From: Hyunsoonleella aquatilis
Lineage (GTDB): Bacteria; Bacteroidota; Bacteroidia; Flavobacteriales; Flavobacteriaceae
Assembly (NCBI RefSeq): GCF_014270105.1
Contig: NZ_JACNMF010000001.1
Span: 1,047,560-1,111,559 of the forward strand
DNA: 64,000 nt
Direction: 5' to 3'
Each line of letters opens with the position of its first letter. Positions within the stretch are counted from its first letter, which is position 1. Under the pieces are notes generated by a model. The model searched no databases, was not told where the DNA came from, and worked only from the letters and a program-made list of their open reading frames with translations. Below, one piece after another: positions 33,271 through 41,528 of this stretch. The position numbers were made by a program, and so were the translations under genes.

Positions 33271-33930
33271 ATGATTGACAAAAACCTTTTGGTTCATTTA
33301 GAATCCTATTTAACCGAGGCGCGCATGGAAAAATTCCATCGGGTGCTATCTCAGCGTACCAAGCACTTTACGGTGGCTACCGAAGATGTATACCAACTGC
33401 ACAATACCAGTGCAGTCATCAGAAGTTGTGATGTGTTTGGCATTCAGGAGGTCAGTATTGTTGAGGAGCGCAATACCAAACGTATTGACAGGGAAATAGC
33501 CATGGGCGCTCAAAAGTGGGTGGACCTCAACCGGTTTCATTCTGTAAAAGAGTGCATAGTTGATTTAAAAACCAGAGGCTATCAAATTGTGGCTACCTCG
33601 CCGCATCAAAAAGACTGTGATTTAAACGATTTTGATATTTCAAAAAAATCCTGCTTTTTCTTCGGAAGGGAAACCGAAGGCCTTTCGGAAGAGGTTTTAA
33701 ATGCGGCCGATTGTTTTTTAAAAATTCCAATGGTAGGTTTTACCGAAAGTTTGAATATTTCGGTTTCCGCCGCTATCATTTTACAACATGTGACGACTAA
33801 GCTGAGAAAATCCAATATAGATTGGCAATTGTCTGAAAATGAAATGCTTGAAAAACGTTTGGATTGGTGCAAAAAAACAATTAAAAGTTATGATGATATC
33901 ATAAATCGTTTTTATCAATCCAAAAAATAA
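33271..33930 (+). CDS. trmH: tRNA (guanosine-2'-O-)-methyltransferase TrmH-like
   Basis: A 219-residue SPOUT methyltransferase. Motif 1 spans NTSAVIRSCDVFGIQEV (about 47-63), motif 2 FFFGRETEGLSEEVL (about 130-144) and motif 3 IPMVGFTESLNISVSAAIIL (about 152-171), forming the knotted SAM site. The N-terminal helices (YLTEARMEKFHRVLSQR) and ~40-residue C-terminal extension match bacterial TrmH, which modifies G18 of tRNA. It is transcribed alone between sirtuin and SRPBCC genes. Confidence 0.93.
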   Translation: MIDKNLLVHLESYLTEARMEKFHRVLSQRTKHFTVATEDVYQLHNTSAVIRSCDVFGIQEVSIVEERNTKRIDREIAMGAQKWVDLNRFHSVKECIVDLKTRGYQIVATSPHQKDCDLNDFDISKKSCFFFGRETEGLSEEVLNAADCFLKIPMVGFTESLNISVSAAIILQHVTTKLRKSNIDWQLSENEMLEKRLDWCKKTIKSYDDIINRFYQSKK

Positions 33931-33966
33931 CTATCTTTATAGGGCCGACTATAAACCCTCCACATC

Positions 33967-34494
33967 ATGATGATTCTTCTTTATATTCTGATAGCTCTTG
34001 CCCTCATTTTTATAATGCTCATGCTCGTGGCGCCAAAGAAATTTGATGTAAAGCGAAGCATTCTGGTGGATAAACCCACCCCCGAGGTATTTGACTATTT
34101 GAAGTTCATCAAAAATCAGGACGAATGGTCACCATGGAAAAAGAAAGATCCAAAGATGAAACAGGAATATGTTGGCAATGATGGGGAAGTAGGGTTTTTG
34201 GCCAAATGGGAAGGCAACAAAGATGTTGGTGTCGGGGAGCAACAAATCACCAAAATTACCGAGAATGAAGTAATTGAATCTCGGCTTCGGTTTTTTAAAC
34301 CATGGAAATCAGAATCGGATGCCTATTTGAAACTTGAAAGTATAGGCCCCAAGCGAACCAAAGTAATTTGGGGATTTAAGGGAGAAAGCAAGCCGCCTTC
34401 AAATGTATTTTTCATGTTTTTCAATATGGACAAAGCAGTTGGAAAGGACTTTGAGGAGGGGCTGTTAAGTCTAAAAACAATTTTAGAGAAATAG
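33967..34494 (+). CDS. SRPBCC-fold (START-like) membrane-anchored protein
   Basis: A 175-residue protein with an N-terminal membrane helix (residues 3-22) and a START/SRPBCC domain starting FDVKRSILVDKPTPEVFDYL and ending VGKDFEEGLLSLKTIL. The fold binds hydrophobic ligands. The next gene, a VOC protein, follows after four bases, and a second VOC gene comes 60 bases later, suggesting a small ligand-binding or detoxification unit. No ligand can be named. Confidence 0.84.
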   Translation: MMILLYILIALALIFIMLMLVAPKKFDVKRSILVDKPTPEVFDYLKFIKNQDEWSPWKKKDPKMKQEYVGNDGEVGFLAKWEGNKDVGVGEQQITKITENEVIESRLRFFKPWKSESDAYLKLESIGPKRTKVIWGFKGESKPPSNVFFMFFNMDKAVGKDFEEGLLSLKTILEK

Positions 34495-34498
34495 AGGT

Positions 34499-34873
34499 AT
34501 GGAAAAAAACATGGTAGGCTGGTTTGAAATTCCGGTATCGGATATGGATAGGGCCAAAGCCTTTTATGAGACTGTTTTTGAGGTGAAATTAGATGTTCAA
34601 AATTTTGGAGGGCTATTGATGGGCTGGTTTCCTTTTGTTGAAGGAAAGGAAGGCGCGGCCGGCACTTTAATCAAACAAGAATCCTATATTCCCAGTCAGG
34701 AAGGGACTTTAGTGTATTTTATGAGCGAAGATGTTCAGAATGAACTGGATCGCGTGGAAGGTGCTGGTGGTAAAATATACCAACCCAAAACCGAAATTTC
34801 ACCAGAGCATGGTTACATGGCCGCGTTTATTGATACGGAAGGTAATCGGGTTGCCCTGCATTCCAGAAAATAG
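34499..34873 (+). CDS. VOC-family (glyoxalase-fold) protein
   Basis: A 124-residue protein with the VOC pattern: MVGWFEIPVSDMDRAKAFYETVFEV, LMGWFPF, GTLVYFMSEDVQNELDRVEGAGGKIYQPKTEI and YMAAFIDTEGNRVALHS. The GxVxxF...DTEGN ending is typical of lactoylglutathione lyase-like proteins. Metal-binding His/Glu residues are not all visible, so it could be a resistance-type or carrier protein. Confidence 0.88.
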   Translation: MEKNMVGWFEIPVSDMDRAKAFYETVFEVKLDVQNFGGLLMGWFPFVEGKEGAAGTLIKQESYIPSQEGTLVYFMSEDVQNELDRVEGAGGKIYQPKTEISPEHGYMAAFIDTEGNRVALHSRK

Positions 34874-34936
34874 TAGTTCTGGATTAAGCAACCAATTGAA
34901 TTTAACAAAGCGAATCCTGTTTAATATTATTACGTA

Positions 34937-35359
34937 ATGAAAGCACATACCTATCTTCATTTTAACGGCAACTGCGAGGAGGCCATAAATTTTTACAAAG
35001 ATGTATTGGATGGCACAATAACTACCTTTATGAGGTTTGGCGAAGCTCCTGAGGACGTTTTCAAAGCACCGGATTTTGCTCAAAATTGGGTGATGCATTG
35101 TACACTCGAATTTGGAGGCACTTTGCTGATGGCTTCGGATTACTTAAATGAAGATCAGGAATTTGTTGCTGGCAGTAATTTTGCAGTGAGCATCAATGTT
35201 GAAGATGAAGCTCAAGGCCAAGCTATCTGCGATTCCCTTGCTGATGGTGGAAAACTGATGATGCCTTTTATGGATGCATTTTGGGGCGGAAAATTTGGCA
35301 TGTTAAAAGATAAATTTGGCATACATTGGATGGTAAGTTGCGATATAGAAAAGGTGTAG
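34937..35359 (+). CDS. PhnB-like VOC protein
   Basis: A 140-residue protein of the PhnB/glyoxalase branch: YLHFNGNCEEAINFYKDVL, MRFGEAPEDV, HCTLEFGGTLLMASD, and FWGGKFGMLKDKFGIHWMVS. These blocks match the family that was once annotated with 3-demethylubiquinone methyltransferase. True function is unknown. It is convergent with the carboxypeptidase-like protein gene, only four bases between stops. Confidence 0.9.
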   Translation: MKAHTYLHFNGNCEEAINFYKDVLDGTITTFMRFGEAPEDVFKAPDFAQNWVMHCTLEFGGTLLMASDYLNEDQEFVAGSNFAVSINVEDEAQGQAICDSLADGGKLMMPFMDAFWGGKFGMLKDKFGIHWMVSCDIEKV

Positions 35360-35363
35360 TATT

Positions 35364-36140
35364 CTAAATCCTTCTCGATCGGCCTCGGCTCAGCAGTTTA
35401 TATTCCTCGTAGCATTCGCTGATGGCATCCAAAATCTGTAAATCGTTTGCCGTTTGTATAAAGCCTTTGGAATAGTTGCATTGGCTGACGATTTCATCCA
35501 AATCGACCCGGTCCACATTTAACAAAGCGGTCAACATTTCACGGTCAAAACGAGATGCCAAAAGATTTCTAATTTCGTCATCCTGTTTCATTTTTTTCAG
35601 CTTACGAAGCTCGTTCGGTTTTTTGCCAAACATACGATGCAGAAAATCAGCCGGATTAAAAATGGAGCCAATCACATTGTTAAGGCCCGAAGGTTTACTG
35701 GCTTCGTACCCCGTACTAGATAACCCAGAAATGCTATAGCGATAATTGTTGTTGATAGAAGGTACCTGTTTGATATCTACTTCCAAATATCCGGTAAGTT
35801 TTAATTGGTTTACAACAACCTCTTCAAGTGCCAGGGCCAATTCGGTCAATTCGATAGTGGAGCTTCCGAATTTTATCCAGTCATTGGTAACACGCACACG
35901 AATGGATTTGAATCCCAGATACGAAAAATGCAGTGTGTCATTGACTTTTGCTGATATTTCAAATTCACCTTTGGCATTGGTCGTCGTTCCAATGACTTGA
36001 TTTAAGTTAACGATATTTACACTTTCCAACGGTTTGTCGGTTGCCGCATTGGTTACCACACCCAAAACACTCGTGTCATCCTGCCCAGAAACTGAGGCAG
36101 ACGCAAACATAACAAGTAAAATGAGTAAATAACGTTTCAT
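35364..36140 (-). CDS. Carboxypeptidase-regulatory-like-domain protein
   Basis: A 258-residue secreted protein: signal peptide (1-19), a beta-sandwich CarboxypepD_reg-like domain (about 22-105, LGVVTNAATDKPLESVNIVNL; TTNAKGEFEISAKVNDTLHFSYLGFKS), then a ~145-residue helical region (LKKMKQDDEIRNLLASRFDREML). It lacks the plug and barrel of a TonB receptor, which use the same domain as an N-terminal module. This short stand-alone form is widespread in Flavobacteriaceae; role unknown. Confidence 0.82.
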   Translation of the reverse strand: MKRYLLILLVMFASASVSGQDDTSVLGVVTNAATDKPLESVNIVNLNQVIGTTTNAKGEFEISAKVNDTLHFSYLGFKSIRVRVTNDWIKFGSSTIELTELALALEEVVVNQLKLTGYLEVDIKQVPSINNNYRYSISGLSSTGYEASKPSGLNNVIGSIFNPADFLHRMFGKKPNELRKLKKMKQDDEIRNLLASRFDREMLTALLNVDRVDLDEIVSQCNYSKGFIQTANDLQILDAISECYEEYKLLSRGRSRRI

Positions 36141-36286
36141 AGCAAACTTAATCTGAACATAAAAGTACTAAACAAAACACTAAGTTTCGGGCGTTATAGT
36201 TTTAATTTGACTAAAAATTAACAAAAAGCGTACCCATTTTCTTTTTGTGAACCGCTAATCGATAAGATTATAGGTAATCAAATAAA

Positions 36287-38047
36287 CTAGCGTCTGGAAC
36301 GTCTAGGTCTGGAGCCTCCAAAATCCTCAGACTTCGATCGTCTAGATTTTGATTTCCCTTCGCTCCTTCTTCCTCTTCTATCAGAACCGCCTTTTCCTTT
36401 TCGGTCGTCCCTGCGTCTGTCGCCTCGATTTCTATCACGTCGTCCGCCACTGCGTTTGCGGTTTTCAGAAACTTCAACATTCACAAAACGGCCGTTGTAT
36501 TTAAAGTCGGTAAAGAACCCAAGTACTTTCTCCTGCAGTTCTTTTTCCGTATTAAAAAAAGAAAATGTGTCTTTTGCTTCAACCTTAAATACATCATCCT
36601 GACCAAGCTCCAAAACTTCCTTTAAAAAGTCTTTCAAGCTCATCCAGTCAAAACCATCCTTTTTTCCAACATTTATAAAATAACGAACAGAGTTTCCAGA
36701 ATCCTTATGGTCATCGTTAGACACTGATATATTTAAATCCAATGCTTTCTGATAGTAATTGTAGAATCTTGAAAACTCAACGGAAAAGAATTTCTTGATC
36801 AGTTCATCCTTGGAGGTATCTTCAAAGAGGGCATTAATATCTCCTAAATACGCATCAATATCATGGTTAACCTCAGTGTTGTGTACTTTTTTGGCCAAAG
36901 ACATCAATTGCACCTCACAGATTTCCATTCCATTCGGAATGTCCTTCTTTTCAAATTGCTTTTTGATAATGCGTTCGATACTTTTGATTTTCCGCACTTC
37001 ACTTTTGGAAACAATAACCATGGACACTCCAGTTTTCCCAGCACGCCCCGTACGTCCAGAGCGGTGGGTGTAGGTTTCAATTTCGTCGGGTAGCTGGTAA
37101 TTGATGACGTGGGTAATATCGTCAACATCAATCCCACGCGCCGCAACATCGGTGGCTACCAACATCTGTATTTGTTTGTTTCTAAAGGATTTCATCACCA
37201 AATCCCGCTGGTTTTGGCTTAAATCCCCATGTAGTGCTCCAGCATTATAACCATCTTCTATTAGGCGCTCTGCCACTTTCTGGGTATCCCTTTTAGTACG
37301 GCAAAACACTACAGAAAAAATATCGGGATTGGCATCGGCCAAACGTTTTAAGGCTTGGTAACGGTCTCGCGCATTCACCAAATAATATTCGTGCGACACC
37401 TGATTGGTACTCTCATTTTTATTACCAACAGTAATTTCCTGCGGTTGGTGCATAAAGTTTTTGGCAATAGAAGCCACCTCTCGGGGCATAGTTGCCGAAA
37501 ACAACCATGTATTTTTATCATCAGGGGTATGCGATAAAATATCAGTAATATCCTCCTTAAAGCCCATGTTCAGCATCTCGTCGGCCTCATCCAAAACCGA
37601 ATATTCAATTTTGGAAATATCTACTAAACGTCTCCCGATCATATCCTTCATACGGCCGGGGGTAGCCACAATAATTTGTGCGCCGCGTTTTATTTCGCGT
37701 GCTTGTTCCGTAATGCTCGCGCCGCCGTAAACAGCAACCACGTTCAGCCCTTTGCAGTACTTGCCATACAGTTTCATTTCGCTTGCAATTTGTAGGCAAA
37801 GTTCCCGTGTTGGCGATAAAATCAAGCCTTGCGTGGTACGGCTGTTGATATCAATTTTTTGAAGCATAGGAAACCCAAAGGCCGCCGTTTTTCCCGTACC
37901 GGTCTGGGCCAAGGCCACCAAATCGGTTTCGGAATTCAATAAAATTGGAATGGCTTTTTGTTGCACCTCGCTCGGTGTTTCAAAACCTAAATCAGTAATA
38001 GCATGCAATAGGTCTTCATTCAGACCCAAATCGTGGAATGTGTTCAT
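36287..38047 (-). CDS. DEAD-box RNA helicase (DeaD/CsdA type)
   Basis: A 586-residue helicase: Q motif (FHDLGLNEDLLHAITDLGFETPS), Walker A AQTGTGKT (about 46-53), DEAD (VLDEADEML, about 152), SAT (FSATMP, about 182), and motif VI HRSGRTGRAGKTG (about 327). A DbpA-type RNA-binding domain lies at about 460-540. The last ~55 residues are a highly basic R/G/S-rich tail (RRDRNRGDRRRDD..). It unwinds structured RNA in ribosome assembly or decay. The ~110-nt leader upstream carries a GC hairpin (see promoter entry). Confidence 0.93.
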   Translation of the reverse strand: MNTFHDLGLNEDLLHAITDLGFETPSEVQQKAIPILLNSETDLVALAQTGTGKTAAFGFPMLQKIDINSRTTQGLILSPTRELCLQIASEMKLYGKYCKGLNVVAVYGGASITEQAREIKRGAQIIVATPGRMKDMIGRRLVDISKIEYSVLDEADEMLNMGFKEDITDILSHTPDDKNTWLFSATMPREVASIAKNFMHQPQEITVGNKNESTNQVSHEYYLVNARDRYQALKRLADANPDIFSVVFCRTKRDTQKVAERLIEDGYNAGALHGDLSQNQRDLVMKSFRNKQIQMLVATDVAARGIDVDDITHVINYQLPDEIETYTHRSGRTGRAGKTGVSMVIVSKSEVRKIKSIERIIKKQFEKKDIPNGMEICEVQLMSLAKKVHNTEVNHDIDAYLGDINALFEDTSKDELIKKFFSVEFSRFYNYYQKALDLNISVSNDDHKDSGNSVRYFINVGKKDGFDWMSLKDFLKEVLELGQDDVFKVEAKDTFSFFNTEKELQEKVLGFFTDFKYNGRFVNVEVSENRKRSGGRRDRNRGDRRRDDRKGKGGSDRRGRRSEGKSKSRRSKSEDFGGSRPRRSRR

Positions 38048-38153
38048 TATTAGTAATATGCGATTTTTTATGTGGTGTTACATAAAGAAGCAAATCGACA
38101 TATTTAACCTAAAACTTCCCGTAACACATCCTCACCCTGAGGAATTCAAGGCG

Positions 38154-38182
38154 CAAAGATACGTAAAAGTTTAAAGTTACAA
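38154..38182 (-). promoter_or_regulatory. Promoter of the DEAD-box helicase gene
   Basis: Reverse-strand TATCTTTG (38154-38161) with TTG (38180-38182) 18 bases upstream fits TTG/TAnnTTTG well. A transcript from here has a ~100-nt leader containing the hairpin CCTCAGGGTGAGG (38132-38144), a feature often linked to cold-shock or autoregulated helicase genes. Confidence 0.55.
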
Positions 38183-38257
38183 GTTTAAAGAGGGAAATAT
38201 GCTATTTCACTTGGAATGATGCCGTCCGGATAATTACTGGGATTCATCGGAATTAAA

Positions 38258-38860
38258 TTAAACGTCATTTTCCAATATCAAATTTCGAATCCATGTATTT
38301 GGAATCATATCAATTGTAATATTGACGCGATCTTGCCCACTATTATTGAGGACTTTATGTGGGTCTGTTAGTCGTAAGTACCAACATTCTCCTGGTTTCA
38401 TAGGGACAATCTTATCGTTCAAATAGAAATCTGCCCCTGAATCTTTAATTACGGGAATTGTTAAACGGATCACGGACTTTTCAATTTGTAATCCCAAAGT
38501 AGGGTCTGTATGTTCCTTTACAATATTGCCGTTTTCAAGGCGTAAAGCCCTCACTAAAGTCACCTTTGTTTTTTCTTGAAACGTTTCTACTATACTTTTT
38601 AGGCAGGGGGAGTTTTCTAATTCTTTGGTGTTTAACCAATCGCACCAAGAACCATCTGCATAATCTTGAGCGGGCGGAGGAAATGGAATGGATGGGTCTA
38701 CCAAATGCGCCGGCGAGCGTAAAGGCAATACATCATAATAGATAAAACTGTTAAGCCCAATTTTGTCAACCTCAGCTTTTATCTTTTCAACATTGAAAGT
38801 GAGAGGCAATTTAATGGCATCGTTTTTAGTGTCAATGGGTTCTAAAACTTCTGTGCTCAT
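38258..38860 (-). CDS. Aspartyl/asparaginyl beta-hydroxylase-domain dioxygenase
   Basis: A 200-residue 2-oxoglutarate/iron-dependent oxygenase of the Asp_Arg_Hydrox class. The metal site is His-Asp in VKEHTDPTLGL (about 118-122) and a distal His in DPHKVLNNSG (about 167); the 2-oxoglutarate Arg is in RVNITIDMI. The central PVIKDSGADFYLND block matches the double-stranded beta helix. Substrate unknown; in bacteria these enzymes modify proteins or lipids. Confidence 0.85.
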   Translation of the reverse strand: MSTEVLEPIDTKNDAIKLPLTFNVEKIKAEVDKIGLNSFIYYDVLPLRSPAHLVDPSIPFPPPAQDYADGSWCDWLNTKELENSPCLKSIVETFQEKTKVTLVRALRLENGNIVKEHTDPTLGLQIEKSVIRLTIPVIKDSGADFYLNDKIVPMKPGECWYLRLTDPHKVLNNSGQDRVNITIDMIPNTWIRNLILENDV

Positions 38861-38974
38861 GCTTATTGCCTTTAGATTTTGAACTTAAAGAAAACGATTT
38901 TTCTATTGAAATAAAATTAAAACGTGTAGATAAATTTTTTATTTACAAGAACAGAGCGACAAAAGCCATACAAA

Positions 38975-40207
38975 TTACTTCTTTAAATTCTTGATTCTTT
39001 CTAATAATGTTGGATGTGAATAATGCATAAAAACATAGGCCGGATGTGGAGTTAAGTTGCTCAAACTGTTTTTGGATAATTTTTTAAGCGATGTAATTAG
39101 AGGTTCCCCTTTATAGGTGTTTTTGGCATAATCGTCCGCTTGGTATTCAAATTTTCGAGAAAATATATTCATCACCAATCCTGTAATTTCAGAAATAGGT
39201 GAGTAGAGTAGGGCAAAGGTAATCAGCCCAATATGAAAACTCGGTATATCAACTCCCAAAGCCTGTGATAATAACGGATTAGAAATAAACAAGGATAAAA
39301 TATAAAGCGTCAATCCGGTTAACAAAATAGACGAAAACAGATTGAAAATAATATGCTTCTTTTTATAATGCCCCACCTCATGAGCAAGGACCGCCACAAT
39401 TTCCTCGTCGTCCAAATCATTGATCAACGTATCGTAAAGCGTCACGCGTTTTTCACTGCCAAAACCTGAAAAATAGGCGTTGGCTTTGGTGCTTCGCTTT
39501 GAGCCATCAATCACAAAAATCTTATCCAATTTAAAACCAACAGTTTTTGCGTACGCCGAAATTTTATCATGCAAAGTCCCTTCTTCCAATGGTGTTTGTT
39601 TATTAAAAAGCGGGACAATCAATTTGGAATAAAACATGTTCATAAATATGGTAAACACGGCCATCAATCCCCAAGCATATAGCCAAAAGTGTTTTCCCGT
39701 AGCTTGATAAAACCAGATAATCAACGCTAGAATGCCCCCGCCGATAACAGCCATCATTAGCCAACCTTTAATTTTGTCCAGAATAAAAGTCTCCTTCGTG
39801 GTTTTGTTAAATCCAAACTTTTCTTCGATGACGAAGGTGCTGTAATACGAAAACGGAGTGGTCAAAATATCACTGCCAAAAAGGATAATTCCAAAGAAAA
39901 TTAAAGCTATAATTATAGGATTGTCACTAAAGCTCCTCGCGAAATTATCTATAAACTCAAACCCGTCAAACCATAAAAATCCCAAGGTCAACAATAGTGA
40001 AAAGGTGGAAGTCAATAATCCGAACTTATATTTTGTAGCCTTGTACTTTTGTGATTTTTTATAGGCTTCTTCATCATAAACATCTTGTAATTCCTCAGGC
40101 AATTTATCATTAAAATGTTTCGCATTTAGCGCATCCAAAATTTTATCCACTATAAAGTTTAGGACGATGATGGCGATGATGATATAAAAAAGGGTTGTGG
40201 AGTTCAT
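38975..40207 (-). CDS. M48-family integral-membrane metalloprotease (Ste24/CAAX-type)
   Basis: A 410-residue membrane protease. The N-terminal M48_N part (about 1-200) has four to five membrane helices; the zinc site is HEVGHYKKKH (about 276-285) with the downstream Glu in SRKFEYQADDYA (about 350). The ending GE..L..ALK.L...NLSNLTPHP..V....SHPTLLERI is conserved. It likely cleaves membrane or misfolded envelope proteins. Transcribed alone. Confidence 0.92.
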   Translation of the reverse strand: MNSTTLFYIIIAIIVLNFIVDKILDALNAKHFNDKLPEELQDVYDEEAYKKSQKYKATKYKFGLLTSTFSLLLTLGFLWFDGFEFIDNFARSFSDNPIIIALIFFGIILFGSDILTTPFSYYSTFVIEEKFGFNKTTKETFILDKIKGWLMMAVIGGGILALIIWFYQATGKHFWLYAWGLMAVFTIFMNMFYSKLIVPLFNKQTPLEEGTLHDKISAYAKTVGFKLDKIFVIDGSKRSTKANAYFSGFGSEKRVTLYDTLINDLDDEEIVAVLAHEVGHYKKKHIIFNLFSSILLTGLTLYILSLFISNPLLSQALGVDIPSFHIGLITFALLYSPISEITGLVMNIFSRKFEYQADDYAKNTYKGEPLITSLKKLSKNSLSNLTPHPAYVFMHYSHPTLLERIKNLKK

Positions 40208-40242
40208 TATTATTCTTTTCTATCTTAAAATTATACTTTCGG

Positions 40243-40318
40243 TGTCACACTGAGCGCAGTCGAAGTACTTACATAATTCTGCTTTTTAATGCGTTTCGAC
40301 TGCGCTCAACGTGACACA
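40243..40318. repeat. Inverted pair of GTCAC..GAGCGCAGTCGAA repeats
   Basis: A forward copy (40243-40267, core CTGAGCGCAGTCGAAGT) and an inverted copy (40292-40318, core TTCGACTGCGCTCAACGT) face each other 24 bases apart, immediately beyond the stop of the GIY-YIG gene. Each core also contains an ACTG-AGCG-CAGT mini-hairpin. Confidence 0.85.
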
Positions 40319-40321
40319 AAC

Positions 40322-40636
40322 TTATTCTTTGGAATATTTGTAATGTGTCGCATTTCTACATTCAGCTAAAATTTGCAACATGTCAAAATTACCATTAATT
40401 AGGGCTTCCTTCTTTACGCGCGTCCACTTTTTTATTTTCTTTTCAAAATATATCGCCTGCAACACATCAAGGAAAGTTTCATTGAATTTCAATTCCAAAG
40501 GTCGTCTTTTTAAGGTATAGCAATCTGGATGCTTTCCTATAATATGTTCATCCAATCTTTTGTCTAAGTTATTGGTGATTCCGGTATAATATGAACAGTC
40601 GGAACATTTTAAGATGTATACAAAATAGGAGTACAT
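40322..40636 (-). CDS. Short GIY-YIG nuclease-domain protein
   Basis: A 104-residue protein that is little more than one GIY-YIG domain. The two signature strands are YFVYILKCSDCSYYTGITN, with Arg in LDKRLDEH (about 27) and the metal-binding Glu near FEKKIKKW (about 68). It resembles the YhbQ/SLX1-like small family. It lies in a space bounded on both sides by repeats of the GAGCGCAGTCGAA type, three copies within 450 bases, one of them 25 bases before its start. This parallels the REP-associated transposase pattern, but no mobilisation is shown. Confidence 0.85.
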   Translation of the reverse strand: MYSYFVYILKCSDCSYYTGITNNLDKRLDEHIIGKHPDCYTLKRRPLELKFNETFLDVLQAIYFEKKIKKWTRVKKEALINGNFDMLQILAECRNATHYKYSKE

Positions 40637-40660
40637 GTTTAAGGTCTGGTGTATATAAGC

Positions 40661-40684
40661 GCTTCGACTGCGCTCAGCGTGACA
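40661..40684. repeat. GAGCGCAGTCGAA repeat, copy upstream of the GIY-YIG gene
   Basis: Inverted copy, GCTTCGACTGCGCTCAGCGT then GACA, the same orientation as the 40292-40318 copy. It sits between the start of the nuclease gene and the end of the RNA methyltransferase gene. Confidence 0.85.
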
Positions 40685-40690
40685 TTTTAG

Positions 40691-41491
40691 TTATTCAAAA
40701 TTTCGCTGTCTTTTGGCTTCAAAAATAAGAATTCCCGCAGCAACCGAAACATTCATGGAATCGATTCCGCCACGCATGGGGATGATAATGTTTTGGTCAG
40801 CGTTTTCCAGCCATTCTTTGTTTAATCCGGTAGCTTCCGCGCCGACTACAATAGCTGTAGGTTGAGTGAAATCTAGGGTGTGATAATTTACGGAAGCCTG
40901 CAAAGCTGCGCAATATATATTGACGTTTTTGCTTTTAAGAAAATCGATGGTTTCTGTCGTTGTTCCCGTGGCAATCTGATTGGTAAAAAGACATCCCACG
41001 CTGGAACGTATAATATTGGGATTGTACAAATCCGTTTTTGGGTTGGCAATGATTACTGCGTCCACATTGGCCGCATCGGCAGTACGTAATAATGCCCCTA
41101 TATTCCCGGGCTTTTCGGGGGCTTCGGCGACTAAAATTAGAGGGTTTTTGGTTTCGAGTTTTAGGTTGGATAGATTATGGGATTTGGTTTTTGCAATAGC
41201 TAAAACGCCTTCCGTGCTATCCCGATAGGCCAGTTTTTGGTACACTTCTTTGGAAATCTCTATGACGTTAAGTTGTTTGGTCGTTAAGTTGTTTAACTGT
41301 TCTGTCGAAAATAATTCAGGATAAAACAAGATGATTTCCAGTTGGTATCCACCCTTTATAGCCAATGCAATTTCGCGTTTACCTTCAATTAAAAAGGTTC
41401 CCGATTTTTTGCGTTCACGAGATTTGTCCCGCAACTTTACAAGTTGTCGAATAAATGCGTTTTGCGTGCTGGAAATGATATTTGTAGGCAA
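40691..41491 (-). CDS. TrmH/SpoU-family RNA 2'-O-methyltransferase
   Basis: A 266-residue methyltransferase with an N-terminal SpoU substrate-binding domain (about 5-90, LRDKSRERKKSGTFLIEGKREI) and the SPOUT knot: PEKPGNIGALLRTADAANVDAV (about 126-147), AIVVGAEATGLNKEWL (about 212) and IIPMRGGIDSMNVSVAAGILIFE (about 236). It modifies ribose in rRNA or tRNA; exact site not determined. Its start faces the T9SS gene, with promoters between. Confidence 0.92.
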   Translation of the reverse strand: MPTNIISSTQNAFIRQLVKLRDKSRERKKSGTFLIEGKREIALAIKGGYQLEIILFYPELFSTEQLNNLTTKQLNVIEISKEVYQKLAYRDSTEGVLAIAKTKSHNLSNLKLETKNPLILVAEAPEKPGNIGALLRTADAANVDAVIIANPKTDLYNPNIIRSSVGCLFTNQIATGTTTETIDFLKSKNVNIYCAALQASVNYHTLDFTQPTAIVVGAEATGLNKEWLENADQNIIIPMRGGIDSMNVSVAAGILIFEAKRQRNFE

Positions 41492-41499
41492 ATCTTTAC

Positions 41500-41507
41500 T
41501 ATCTTTG
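41500..41507 (+). promoter_or_regulatory. -7 element TATCTTTG before the T9SS protein gene
   Basis: A TAnnTTTG match 21 bases before the start at 41529. A TTG at 41482-41484 is only 15 bases upstream, shorter than usual, so only the -7 box is called. Confidence 0.4.
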
Positions 41508-41528
41508 TTTGCACAAATTTACTTAAAA

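Noticed and set aside
41331-41528. Longer N-terminus for the T9SS protein
   Set aside because: It lies antisense to the RNA methyltransferase gene and would remove the clear signal peptide starting at 41529.
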